Positions 53,428 to 64,000 of a DNA stretch of 64,000 nt are shown piece after piece. Numbering within the stretch: the first letter of the stretch is position 1; each line of letters starts with the position of its first letter. The stretch is from positions 42,863,681-42,927,680 of the forward strand of contig NC_088786.1 in the NCBI RefSeq assembly GCF_949628265.1. The letters run 5' to 3'. The position numbers and the translations under genes were made by a program. This DNA is from Cloeon dipterum (taxonomy: Eukaryota; Arthropoda; Insecta; Ephemeroptera; Baetidae). The notes under the pieces were generated by a model that was not told where the DNA came from, did not search any database, and was given only the letters and a program-made list of their open reading frames with translations.

Positions 53428-56400
53428 ATGCCTCCGAAGGACAAGGAGATCCTGAAGGAGAAGGAGGTGCTGCAGGCGGTCGTGGTGGACGACCTGCTGA
53501 GCCCCGACTTTCCCTTCTCCGGCCCCAAGGTGTGTTTTTTTATTTTAAAATGCAAGCCGAAAATCATGACGCAATCACTCAGGGTCTATTGCGGCTGGCG
53601 AACGTGCGTCTGCTGGACTACACCCTGGCGAGCCTGAGCGCGGCCGGCGTGGAGCAGACCCTGGTGTACGCGGCGCAGGGCAGCGAGCAGCTGCAGGAGC
53701 ACGTCAAAGCCTCAGGGTGGGGCGAGCCGGGCGTCATGGCCGTGCAGGTGGTCGCCTGCCAGGGCAGCCTCACCTTCGGTGACCTAATGCGCGAGCTGGA
53801 CGCGCGCAACGCCATCCAGGGCGACTTCTTCCTGCTGACCGCCGACACGGTGTGCACGGCCGACCTGCGGCCGCTGCTGCTCCGCCATCGCGCCACCTGC
53901 GCCAGGGACAAGAACGCCGTCGTCACCCTGGCGTTCGCGCAGGCCGAGCCGCAGCACGCCGCCCGCACCGAGCCGAAACAGCTCCTCCTCGGCACGGCCG
54001 CCACCGGACGCGTCCTCGCCCACCAAAGGCTCGACCCTGACGCCAGGAACCTCGATCTGCCGCTCGACCTCATTCTTCAAGGTCCAGGCCTCGAGCTCAG
54101 GTGAGAATGGGCTCCAGTAATTAACTAATGGGATTTCAGGACACTTTGAAGGAGCCCAATCAGTCCGCTATTAAATTTAAATTTTAAATTTCAAAAATCT
54201 TAAAGGATTTGTCAAGCTCCGCCATTTTTTAATATGAATTTTTGAACCTGAGGTCTTTAGCTTAAGAATTTCAGTCTTGGTTTACTGATGATTCTTTTCC
54301 TTTAGAAGCCAAGACATTTTTAATCTCTTAAGCCGCCATTTTGAAAATTCTTAAAGGACCTTAAGTTCCGCCATTATGATTTAATAGCTGCCTGAATATT
54401 CCAGAAATCTTTAAGTATCTATCTAGGGTCTGCCTTTTTTATTTAAATTTTTCCTGAGGTTATAAATATTCAGGGTATCCTTTTTATCTTCAGAACCGCC
54501 ATTTTCACTGTTTTCAATTAAAAAATCTTAAAAATCAGTCTTTGCCTAAGGATATTTATTCTCCTTTAGTAGTTAAGACATTTTTAAAATATCCAGAGCC
54601 GCCATTTTCAAAATTCTTAAAGGACCAAACCAATTTCCACCATTTTGAATGTTTTATCGGCTCTGAATAGCAACTAATTAACGTTTTGGCCGTCAGGTAC
54701 GACCTGAGCGACCCTTGTCTGGCCGTTTGCTCTCTGGCTGTGCCGCCGATCTTCTCGGACAACTTTGACTTCCAGACGCGCGACGACTTTGTGCGCGGCC
54801 TGCTGCTCAACGAGGACATTCTCGGCCACACCATGTACGCGCACATCCTGCAGGACGAGTACGCCTCCAGGGCGCACTCGCTGCCCTCCTACCTGGCCAC
54901 CAGGTGACTGCAAATCCCAATTTTTTAAATGCAAATTTTTGACGTACAAATTTTCAGCGTGGACGTGATCAGACGGTGGACGTTTCCCTTAACGCCGGAC
55001 GCGTCTCTTTCGCAGGTGGACAGGGGCTACCGTCTCGACGTCGTGTCCAATGTCTGCAAACAGTCCGACGTCAGCATCGGGTAAGGAGAAAAACGACCAA
55101 TTTTTCATTGAAGCTATATTTGTATTTTATTTTTGCAGACGCAGCGACGTGGAAGACTGCGTGATCGGCGAAGGAAGTGTGATTGGCGACAACTGCCGAT
55201 TGCGATTGTGTGTCATCGGCAAAAAGTGCGTCATCCAAGACGACGTCGACCTCTGCGGCGCCGTTCTCTGGGACCACTGCGTCGTAAAGGTTCAAAATCC
55301 ACCTCGCCTCCTTTCCGCTGACCCTGAATTTATTTTTTTTTCGCAGAAAGGCTTCAAGAAGAGCCACTTTTTGGCTCCGGAGCGAACCGAGCTCTCTAAA
55401 AATAACGACAAAAGCATTTCAGGTACGAAATAATAGTCTTCTGTTAATTTTATTTGATTCATCTGCATTTTAGTCGAAGTGGTGGAGCGATTGGACAGTG
55501 TGGACAGCGACACCGACAGCAGCGAGGACGAAGGCGATGCGGCGGTTGAGGTCGACGAGTACGAGAGTGAGCGCTTCTTCAATTAAAAAAATCGAAAGCC
55601 AAGATTTTATTTGTGCAGACTTTTTCAACGAGGTGCAGGACAGTCTGGAGCGCGGCTTTAGGGAAAAGGTGAACACGGACGACCTGGTGGTGGAGATCAA
55701 CTCGTCACGCTTCGCCAACGACATACCGGCCAACGAGGTGAGCCTCTGGGTGAGCAAGGTGGTGCTCGGCCTGCCCGCCGCCCTCAAGAAGCCTCCCAAG
55801 GACGTGCTCACCTACTTCCGGCCCATCCTGCGCAAGTACATCGGCAAGGCGTCCGCCGACCACCTCAACTGCCTCCTCGCCCTCGAGGTTAGTGCCAAAA
55901 TTCACCTTTTCGCTTGCCACACCTTTCAAGAATATCAAATTTCCAGAGTTTAATAGCTTTGTTTGCTATATCAAAGAAATTATTAATTTTTTATGTAATA
56001 AAAAACTCGTTTTTATGCTTTTGAAGATTTCAAGACAAATGATGAGGTTGGTTTTGTCCTACTTGCCGGTTTCCTTTAAATTAAATTCCTATTAAATAAA
56101 ATTCAAGATTCTAATGCCGCAGAAAACCGTGCTGATTCCTGCTCATTGTCAGTGATGTTGTTGCTCTCATGTCAATTTTTTGTTTTCGTTTAGGAAGTGA
56201 CGGCTGAAGGTCCGGCCGAGGCTGCGAAAATGCTGACGCTGCTGTACCAGATGGACGTGCTGGAGGAGGACACGATTGTCGAATGGTTCGAGGAATCTGC
56301 CGGACAGCAGCTCCGCCAGCAGGTTTTGCCTTTTCCGTATTTCCTCCAATTCAGGAATTAAATTGTTCATTTTTATTTAGGCGAATATGAGAAAGTTCAT

Positions 56401-56437
56401 TGATTGGCTGCAGACTGCCGAGGAAGAGTCCGACTGA
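53428..56437 (+). CDS. eIF2B5: Translation initiation factor eIF2B, epsilon subunit
   Basis: Ten exons join in phase: 53428-53529, 53583-54100, 54697-54903, 54958-55080, 55139-55289, 55347-55422, 55474-55566, 55619-55887, 56194-56322, 56381-56437. The product is 574 aa. It is the catalytic subunit of the eIF2 guanine nucleotide exchange factor in the cytosol. The N-terminal nucleotidyltransferase-like domain (QAVVVDDLL, LANVRLLDYTL, NFDFQTRDDFVRGLLLNEDILG, VIRRWTFPLTP) is followed by left-handed beta-helix hexapeptides (VIGEGSVIGDNCRL..VIGKKCVI). An acidic linker (DSDTDSSEDEGD) leads to the HEAT-like W2 domain, ending FIDWLQTAEEESD as in orthologues. It is shorter than the human protein (721 aa), mainly in the linker. 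Intron 2 carries repeated CCGCCATTTT words. Polyadenylation signal at 56516. Confidence 0.9.
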
Positions 56438-56521
56438 AACATCCAACAAACGGTTTGTTTTAAATTGAAGCGTATTTCGCTGATGTATCGAGTAACCCGA
56501 GTTGAGACGATGCAAAATAAA

Positions 56522-58039
56522 TTTATTTATTTCTGGCACGTTAAATAAAGCTATTTTTGTCAGCTGATAATTAGGTTAGAATTAAGTGGTGCTTTTCCGC
56601 CGTTTAGCAAAGAAATGTTTCAAATTTGGCTGCAATTTATTATTTTTTTAAATATTTCTGAACGAATGTTGATATTTTCCTCTCAATGATTCTGCCAATC
56701 CTGTCACGCTCTTATTGTGATAATCTTTTCAGGAAGAAAAGCAAACAAATCCATTTTGTTAGCTGTTTCGAAAAAAATTAATAATCTGTATTCTGATATA
56801 ATTTTTGAGCATAAATTATGAGAGTTTATTTTGCATTCGAGGACAACCGTTCGCAATGCTGCTGTAGCGATGAATTTCGTTTTGCCGCCGTTGGTGCTGC
56901 TCTTGCGGCTTTCGGGAGGAGCACCACGGGCGGGAAAAAGTTCAAACTGTTTCGGCGCCAAAGCCACGTGAAATCAAACCCCACTTGCTGTACAAAACTA
57001 GTGTTAGGTCAAATTTATCTTTATCAAATCCGACAAATGGTTGGAAATAAAATACAATCCATATTTTTTTGCATAAATTCATTTAACTCTGTTGCGAATT
57101 TGTTTAAAGACATTAGATTTATTAAATTTTTTATTTTTATAGCGCGACAGGATAAAGTTTTGAATTCTCTTTAGTTAACAAATAAAATTAAAGATTTGGT
57201 CTTGGAATCAACATCTCTAAGCGAATCCGTGGATTGGAAAACAATAAAAATTTATTAAATTGCGCTAGGGACGAGTGCGAGTTGCTGGGAGGTGGCGCCA
57301 TCTGCAGCAGCCTCGAATAGTCTGCGGATAAAGAGCGGACGGAGAAGGGAGATTGGCGTCTTTAAAAGCCGGTGCCGCGAGAAGAATGAATTGCAATTAA
57401 CGCCAATTAATCAATTTGCTCGTTTAGCCGCGTCAATTAATGAATTGAGTCAATGCCGTAAATGTCTCTTTGACTAATTTTGAAATTTGCTCCTTCCTCG
57501 GCTCGGTTCGGTCTCGCGTGGCCGGTTTTAACTTTAAATTGAGTCGCGGCGGCCGGGGAAACGGCTTCGGACTTTTCCCATCTCGGAGGAAAAAGCGATT
57601 TCTGGAGATGAGAGCTTCATGAATGAGTTGTGTTTTCACGGCAACGGCGTGGGACCCGTTTTTTCCCACCCTGAGCCGCGGATTCGTTCCTGTTGCAGGT
57701 GCGCGTCGCTGCGCGGTAATGAGCTGCCGCCGCCGGCGGCGCATTCGTCACGCCGCGTCCGCGGCCGAAACAAAGCACTGCCTGCGACACTCGCCCCGAA
57801 AATCAATTTCCTTCTTTTCCTTTTTGGACGAAATTAGAGGAGCAGCAGAATGACACGCGCGACGCTGGCTGAAAATTCGTTTGCTGCGTATGCAAACGAG
57901 TCGGTCGCATGAGTCGCCGAAATCACGAGAGGAATTAAAGGCCGCCACACAGGTCGGCCCAAAATGCGCCTCCTCATCTCTATTTTTTGGTTTGTATGAA
58001 TTTGAGTGTGTCTCGGATGGAGAGTTAATAAATGAATAA
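56522..58039. other. Spacer, nothing recognised
   Basis: AT-rich to 57480, then GC- and CpG-rich to about 57960. The GC-rich part holds short frames on both strands but no splice-consistent exons. It could be a promoter or enhancer. Confidence 0.4.
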
Positions 58040-58260
58040 TAAATTACATGCAGAGGCTTTTATTTAATTTATCCAACGGAGCTTTGAGGGTGTTGGTTGG
58101 GAAATTCCTTAGTTCTCGGAGACACCAACCAATGGCGCCACCGTTCATTAGCATTTTCTTACGCTTTTTCAATGCAATTTCAGAAACTCTGAATTTTTGG
58201 CGTTCAAAGATTTCTTTTGACATGCTGGAAACCGAAATCGGTTCAGTTAATCGCCAATAA
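58040..58260. repeat. Half copy of the 23-kb fold-back element
   Basis: Shares TTCCTTAGTTCTC.., ACCAATGGCGCCACCG and ACCGAAATCGGTTCAG with the arms of 22974-23391. Only one arm is present. Confidence 0.5.
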
Positions 58261-58264
58261 TAAA

Positions 58265-58935
58265 AATACCTTTTAAAAGGTAGGCAACCAGGTGCGCAGA
58301 GATCTTCATTATTTGATACCTCCTACTATCGCCAGCTGACCTGGCACCAAGTGATCATTTATTCGCACCAAATAGAAGGATGAGTGGCAGCGAACGAAAA
58401 AAATTGAGCATTTGATAACAGGTGGGCATGCGATAAGAGAAGGTGCGCAGAATTCTCCATTTGATACCTCCTAGTGTCGCCTGCAAACCTGGCATTAAGT
58501 GCCTAATTTCTACACTAAATAGTCGCTGCACCATAGCGAACTGCAAAGAGTGTAAAATTCGGGCATTTGTATTAAGTACGCAGGCGACCATAGAGGGCGC
58601 GCAGAATCGTCCACTTGATACCTCCTCCTATCGCCTGCAAACCTGGCATTAAATGCCTGATTTACACAATAAACCGGAGCTGCATCAATTGCCAGAGCAG
58701 AGTGTGTAAAATTTGGGCATTTGTATTAAGCACGCAGGCGACTATAGAGGGTACGCACAGTTATCCACCTGATACCTCCTGCCATCGCCTGCTAACCTGG
58801 CATAAAGTGCTCAATTTTAAGTTAACTTGCGATATGGTTGGTGTTCATGTTTGTGCTAAAGAATAAAGGAAAATTCGAGCGCTTGATATTAGGCCACCAG
58901 AAGGCAATAGAAGGTACAGAGTGTGCCACTTTTTG
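58265..58935. repeat. Tandem repeat of about 157 bp
   Basis: Four diverged units. Each has a GCGCAGAATC-type start, TTGATACCTCCT, a TCGCCTGCAAACCTGGCATT block, a variable middle, and GGGCATTTGTATTAAG then CACGCAGGCGAC. The CGCCTGC and GCAGGCG words are inverted within each unit, so single units can fold. Confidence 0.75.
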
Positions 58936-58949
58936 TCCCTGATGCATCT

Positions 58950-60842
58950 GCAGTCCGCGAGGAAGAAACCTGGCTCCTCTCCAGAGACAACTCACCTTTT
59001 TTCACCTGATCTTTAATTTTAATTGTTGTTGTTCCTTTTAAATTAATTAATTTGCATTTCTAAAATTTAATCTCCTGAAATCCTGTTTTATTTTACCGAA
59101 GTTGCTACCGTACGAAGTTGAAGAAGAGAAAAATGGTAGAGGCGTGTTTGTTTTGTGGAGAAGAGGCCTACCTGTGTATAGCGCGCGGCGGAGAGCTCAC
59201 AGGTGCAGGAAGGTTCAGGTGGGAAGATGACTGTCCAAAAGTAGCGGAGTCTGGTTCCCAGAAGACCGGTTACGTCACAGAAGCGGTCGCGAAATCAGCA
59301 AACAGCCATTAAAAGCACATTCTCCTGGCCATTCTGGTTTTTTGCCTTTCACCGCGCACTCGCACTCGCACACACGCTCCAAAGACACAATTTGGGCAAA
59401 ATCCAATCAAAGTCAAATCGTGCGTTATTTCAAAATGTGTTTTTTTATTGTTTATCGCATAATAACATTAACATTTCTTGTTACAATATCGCAATAATAA
59501 TTGTTCACAAATTCGTAATAATTCTAACAGTTTGTGTGTGTGTGTGTGTGTGTGTGTTTCAAATCAAAAATCATGTATTAAAACTTACAATCTTAGCCGT
59601 ACGTGTGAGTGTTTGTTTGTATGTTTGTTTGTGGGTTGCTTTGTTTTCCTGTCTTTATTGAAATCGATCCAAATTTGAGCTCGCGAATGAGGACGGCGGC
59701 CGAAAAAGGGAGAAAAAAAATGAAAAAAAAAACACAGCGCAGTGACGGACGATTCGCGGCCAATAATCGCAAAGAAAATGACGCGCGCGGTAAATAAAAC
59801 ATACCGCGCATTATTTATTTATTCCAGTGGCGGGCGGGCGGGCGGGCGGGAAATGCAAAAAGGGGGCGTGGCGGGAGGGGGTGAATCGGCCGTCACTTGC
59901 GGGAGGAAGGCGCGGGCCGGCGTTGAAAGTGTAATGAGTGTGAGCGTGCCGGCTTCTTAATTCCTCCCTTTTTCCGTCTATATTGCGTATTAGACACTTA
60001 GAGCGAGTGAGGAAACAAAGAAAGGAGGATCGGGCAGCGAGAAGAGAGTGTGTGAGTGAGAGAGAGAAAGAGAGAGAGAGAGCACATTCTTTTTTCCAAG
60101 TCGAAATCGGCCGAAAAGCACATCGAATTTAAATGTATTTTCTCACAATATATCGACACATGGATAACCGGAAAATGGCCGTTGAGCGGAAAACACTTTT
60201 AGTAAATTCATTCTTTTGTCGACAGAGAGCGAAAGAGCGAGACACATTCAGAATTCCCTGTATTTTCTCGAAACACACCGAAAGAGTCGAAAGTTGCCGT
60301 CGAAACGAAACGAGTAAGTACAAAATCGAGTGTGAATGGTCCTCAGGGGGTGAGGGGAGGGGTGAGGTCAGGGGGAGCCAGGAGAGTGGGGAGGGGGGGC
60401 CGTAATGAATGTCGTGCAGTGAAATGCAGTCTTTGTCACAACTGAACCGCGCTCAAGCGATAAAAACGTGTGTCTCTTGCCTCTACACGTGTCTGCGTGT
60501 GTGTGTGTGTTCTGTGTGTACAACAGCAGCAGCACAAAAAATGATACATCGATCGAGATAGAAACTAAAAATACGCGTAATAATTAAATCTGCGGACAAC
60601 ACGGGAAAAAATGGAGAACTATACACACTGTGTAATAAGTGTCTTGCTGGCCGGAGGTCGAATCGGATCGGATCGAATCGAACCGACGCTCGCTCGCTCG
60701 GCAGCCTGTCTACGCACGAGTTAAAAGAGATTTTCGCTTCGGCACCGCGTCCGAAGACACACACTATATTCAGTCACCACGCAATCGGGGGGGTTGGAGG
60801 GGGCGGGGCGGGGGGCTTGAGGGGGCTGGGGGCCGGAGGCAG
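58950..60842. other. Probable 3' UTR region of the zinc finger gene
   Basis: Follows the stop at 60843 on the minus strand. It contains a (GT)n run at 59532-59557, a (GA)n run at 60056-60082, GGGCGGGCGG repeats near 59830, and minus-strand AATAAA signals near 59655 and 59805. No exon-like frame is seen. Confidence 0.5.
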
Positions 60843-61263
60843 CTACTTGTCCTTGAGGCCGTGCAGGTGGTCGGCGCCGGCGGGCTGGTAGTTGCGGATT
60901 TGCGACAGCGAGATCAGTTGGTTGGGGAAGGAGGCGACCGAGGCGGGGGTGGGCGGCGCCGCGCCCAGCTGGTTCGCCTTGGGGAACGACAGGGGCGAGT
61001 CGTAGGCCAGGTGGTAGCCCCTCGAGGCCGACGGCGGCGCCATCAGGTGGTTGGACGCGACCGCGGCCGACGTCAGCGGCAGCATCGACGACGCCTGGAT
61101 CGGCGTGAACGCAGAGGTCGTCTTGGCCGGCTCGTAGCCCCCCTGCTGCGACTGGAGGTCGTTGCAGGTGGGCGTGCCGGCCGTCGTCTCGTGCAGGCCG
61201 GCCTCCTTGGCCCAGTAGTCGGTCGGCTGGGGGGCGTGGTCCGAGGCGGGCGAGTGGCGCTGC

Positions 61264-61301
<38 letters not shown>

Positions 61302-61850
61302 GCCTTGCGGCTGGCCCTGCGGCTGGAGGCTGTTGGCGATGGGCGGCCGCTTGTCCTGCCGCTCGGCGTGCTTCTGCATGTGCTTGCTGAGGTAGGTCTC
61401 CTGCGTGTACGACTTGCCGCAGTACTGGCAGATGTGCGTCTTGAGGTGCTTGGACTCCTTGTGCTTGGGGATGTGCTCGAGCAGCGACGGCTCGTCCGTG
61501 AAGCACTTGTAGCACGAGTTGCACTTGTACGGCTTGTCCGTCTGGTGGCAGCGCGAGTGCGACTGCAAATTGCTCAGCTGCGAGAAGGCCTTGTTGCAGC
61601 CGACGTGCCGGCACTTGTACGGCTTGTCGCCCGTGTGCGTGCGGATGTGCTGCTGCAGGTGCGACAACTGCGTGAACTTGCGCTGGCAGATCTCGCAGCG
61701 GTACGGCTTGATGCCCAGGTGGATCCGCGTGTGCTGCGACAGGTACGAGCTGTTCGCGAACGCCTTCGTGCACTGCGAGCACTTGTACGGCTTCGCCTCG
61801 CGCATGTGCAGTTGCGAGTGCAGTTGCAGCTCCGCCTTCGACCCGAACAT
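60843..61850 (-). CDS. rn: Last coding exon of a rotund/squeeze-type zinc finger regulator
   Basis: The exon starts at an acceptor (TTTTCAG, then ATGTTC) at 61850 and ends at TAG in 60843-60845, 336 codons. It opens inside a finger (MFGSKAELQLHSQLH), whose Cys pair must lie in an upstream exon not found here. Five fingers follow: YKCSQCTKAFANSSYLSQH, YRCEICQRKFTQLSHLQQH, YKCRHVGCNKAFSQLSNL, YKCNSCYKCFTDEPSLLEH and HICQYCGKSYTQETYLSKH. They match the rotund/squeeze/ZNF384 family almost residue for residue. A polyglutamine run (CAG repeats, 61259-61301) and a long Ser/Pro/Ala-rich tail follow. It is a nuclear transcription regulator in appendage and neural development. Rotund and squeeze cannot be told apart from this exon. 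The ATG is probably not the real start. Confidence 0.85.
61259..61301 (-). repeat. CAG (polyglutamine) run in the rotund-type exon
   Basis: About 14 Gln codons, nearly all CAG with one CAA, followed by RHSPASDH. Such runs vary in length between individuals. Confidence 0.9.
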
Positions 61851-62149
61851 CTGAAAACACACAAACAAAACACCGTCGTTACAAATTCAAATTTTGGCGC
61901 CAATATCATTTGGGCTCCAAGGGCGGGAATCTTCATTTCTGGGAATGGGAAATGAGTTAGGGTGTTCCTTTACAGCTGTTGAACCGGTTAGAGAACCGAT
62001 TTTAAAGGCCAGATTTGTGAAAAAAAGAGGCCAAAGATGCTGCGCTAAGCAGTTATGGAGATCTTAATAGAGACAATCCAATAAGAACCCCATGTTAAAT
62101 GCCACCTAATGAGCGGAAAACCAATCGTTTGATCCGTATTTGCAGTTTA

Positions 62150-62645
62150 AGAGTTGATCAATGGATTTACGATCGCAGGAACACTTTAAAATAGTATTAA
62201 ACACGCGAATCGGAGAAACAGCAAGAATTCTTCACTCGGAAAATCCTCGACGCTGATTGGCTGACGCAACACGCGCAAATCAGTAATTCCCGCGCAATTT
62301 TCAATTCGTATTTCGTGTTGCTAGGCAACTGCGGGAGCTGTTGACATGCGCGTTGCGTCCAGCGTATCAGCGTCGAGCATTCTTGGAGCTAAGAATTCTT
62401 GCAGCTATCTCTCCGATTTACGCGCTAACAATAATTAAAAGTTGATTTAATTGCGAATGAATACGTGAAAATCAGAGACAGAAGCAAAAAATTGTCTTTG
62501 CTTGAAGAATTCTCGACGCTGATTGGCTGACGTACGCGCATGACAACATCTCCCACGGTTGTGTGTAAATTGCGTGGGAACTGCTGACGTGCGTGTTGCG
62601 TCAGCCAATCAGCGTCGAGGATTTTTCGAACATAAGAATTCTCTT
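62150..62645. repeat. Cluster of fold-back repeats
   Basis: Two neighbouring hairpin units, about 62240-62385 and 62510-62630. Each opens with CTCGACGCTGATTGGCTGACG and closes with its complement (CAGCCAATCAGCGTCGAG or a slightly changed form). The first unit plus its left flank is the inverse of 44770-44965. Confidence 0.7.
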
Positions 62646-63943
62646 GCTGCTTTCCACGATTTGCGTGGTTTCAATCGAATTTAATCAACTTCCAATGCTT
62701 TTCTGCGACTATAAATCTATAATATCAACTCTTGAACTCTTTATCTGAAAATTGGAATTAAAAAACGGCTAATGAGCATCAGTAGCAGCAAAATGGGCGA
62801 AAGTTCCACTCTATTGAACAATTGCACCGGTTTTAAACCCCCAAAAAACTTGAAATGAGTGTAATTAATTTAAAACAAATAAACATTATTTGTACCTATC
62901 AATTTATGGTGGTATAATTAAAATTTAAGAACAACTGATGATTCTACTCTGTGAGAAAAATTAAATCTGGATGGCTGGCTATTAGAGAAAATTAAATGAC
63001 ACTGAACGAGAACGTGCCATCCAGATTTGATTTTCCATTCAGCTTTTCTCAAATTTATAAATTAAATAGCCTGTGTGTATTACTCTCTTTGTTTTGAAGG
63101 TGTAATTTAATTTTAAAAAATTTAGTTTTTCGTTTCAACCGCAATTCGTTGCTTTCAAATAGATATCTTTGTTTTTGCCACAAGATCTGATAAATAATTA
63201 TGCAGATTTAAATTAACAATGCACGTCAGCAAATTATCATCCAGGAAACCGAAAGAGTTGACGTGAAAAAGAATTTGCAGCTGCGATCTGTCGGAATAAT
63301 CGTAGGTATAGAGCGATTTTGCAATGTTTCTTTTTTGTCACGGAGCGTTTTTGAAATGTATTGCGGTTGACAGCGGCGAGAGCACGATGCGTGCAGTGGC
63401 AATAAGCTTGCTTTATTTTCTAGCTCTTTCTTTCAGCTCTTACTGCGGCATCGAATCTTGAATCCAGCACCAATTTTCAGGAACGAAATTTGTCTTTTTT
63501 GCGGCATTTTCGTTTGCCACGAGATTAAACGAGTTTGCTATCCGCCTGGATTTATTTATTTGACGAGGTTTTGGTCATTTGGCCGCGCGGCCGGTGCGCC
63601 GACTGAGATTGGAAAGGCCGAAATGTGGACAAAGGCAACTTTCTCTCTGCGAGGCGCGCGAATTAATCAGAGGAGTAATTAAGAAGCGGCGATTAATGAG
63701 CTTTGTCTGGAGGCCTGCTCCCCAGCAGCATCGCATCGTGTTTGGAATTCGGTTTTGAGCCGCGCGGCTGCAATTTTCTCGAGATCGACGCCGAGATTCT
63801 GGTGAAAAAAGCAGCGATCCGATTTCCGTCTGCGCGGCTCGGTGCGGTTTCTGCGGTCGGTGATTACGCCTTTTCTCACCTGTGTCGCCTGAGCAACGGT
63901 GGCAACGCTTATTTCTCGCATCAATGAACAATATAATCAAATA

Positions 63944-63944
<1 letters not shown>

Positions 63945-63976
<32 letters not shown>
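63945..63976. repeat. CTG microsatellite
   Basis: About eleven CTG units followed by CCACTGCCAG. On the minus strand it would read as CAG repeats. No exon context is visible. Confidence 0.85.
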
Positions 63977-63979
<3 letters not shown>

Positions 63980-64000
63980 CTGCCAGAGCCGCTGACGAGA

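Larger units (their letters stand above)
61851..64000. other. Probable intron or upstream region of the rotund-type gene
   Basis: No exon supplying the missing first-finger Cys pair was found, so the upstream exon is further away. It contains fold-back copies at 62150-62345 and 62505-62645 (both with CTGATTGGCTGACG and the inverse), an inverted pair at 62958-63035 (AAATCTGGATGGC / GCCATCCAGATTT), and a CTG run at 63945-63976. Confidence 0.45.

Noticed and set aside
60639-61955. 438-codon open frame on the + strand
   Set aside because: It is the exact antisense of the zinc finger exon. Its Arg/Val/Leu-rich composition is the expected shadow of GC-rich coding DNA, and there is no family match.

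Overview
The window is nuclear DNA of an arthropod, most likely an insect. The genes are split by short GT-AG introns (mostly 50-200 bp, one GC-AG), and the families are animal ones: a prophenoloxidase, C-type lectins, a rotund/squeeze zinc finger protein, a P4-ATPase flippase, eIF2B epsilon and GPATCH1. No species can be named from sequence alone. Coding regions are GC-rich at third positions and set in AT-rich introns and spacers full of fold-back elements and minisatellites. No transposase, reverse transcriptase, rRNA, CRISPR array or convincing tRNA was found. All gene models were spliced by eye and their reading phases checked exon by exon.

Layout. 0-8 kb: a secreted inactive serine protease homologue (3.2-4.4 kb), then decayed spacer with an SH2-like remnant. 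8-13.3 kb: GPATCH1 (+, 13 exons) and a two-finger zinc finger ORF convergent with it. 14.5-16.5 kb: two tandem C-type lectin genes (-). 17.3-23 kb: terminal exons of a C2H2 gene (-), two large arrays of a 92-bp hairpin-forming repeat, and three copies of a promoter/first-exon-like module. 24.4-29.1 kb: two genes I do not recognise, a serine-linker protein (+) and a secreted protein with a glycine-zipper tail (-). 30-37 kb: a lectin pseudogene and a C2H2 gene duplicated in tandem. The distal copy is dead and carries a scrap of the neighbouring prophenoloxidase gene. 36.6-40.4 kb: prophenoloxidase (-, 11 exons). 41.1-52.4 kb: ATP8A-type flippase (-, 18 exons, three candidate first exons). 53.4-56.4 kb: eIF2B5 (+), head-to-head with the flippase. 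58-60.8 kb: tandem repeats and the 3' UTR region of a rotund/squeeze gene, whose last coding exon lies at 60.8-61.85 kb (-). The rest is probably intron or upstream sequence of that gene.

Together. Housekeeping genes (GPATCH1, flippase, eIF2B5) and a developmental regulator alternate with secreted, probably immune-related genes: protease homologue, lectins, prophenoloxidase and the glycine-zipper protein. Several of these have a clear TATA box. A shared role in melanisation is an inference from family knowledge, not from linkage. The most unusual items are the hairpin minisatellites bracketed by repeated first-exon modules, the prophenoloxidase with a predicted signal peptide, and a cluster of NRF-1/erect-wing-like palindromes in a flippase intron.
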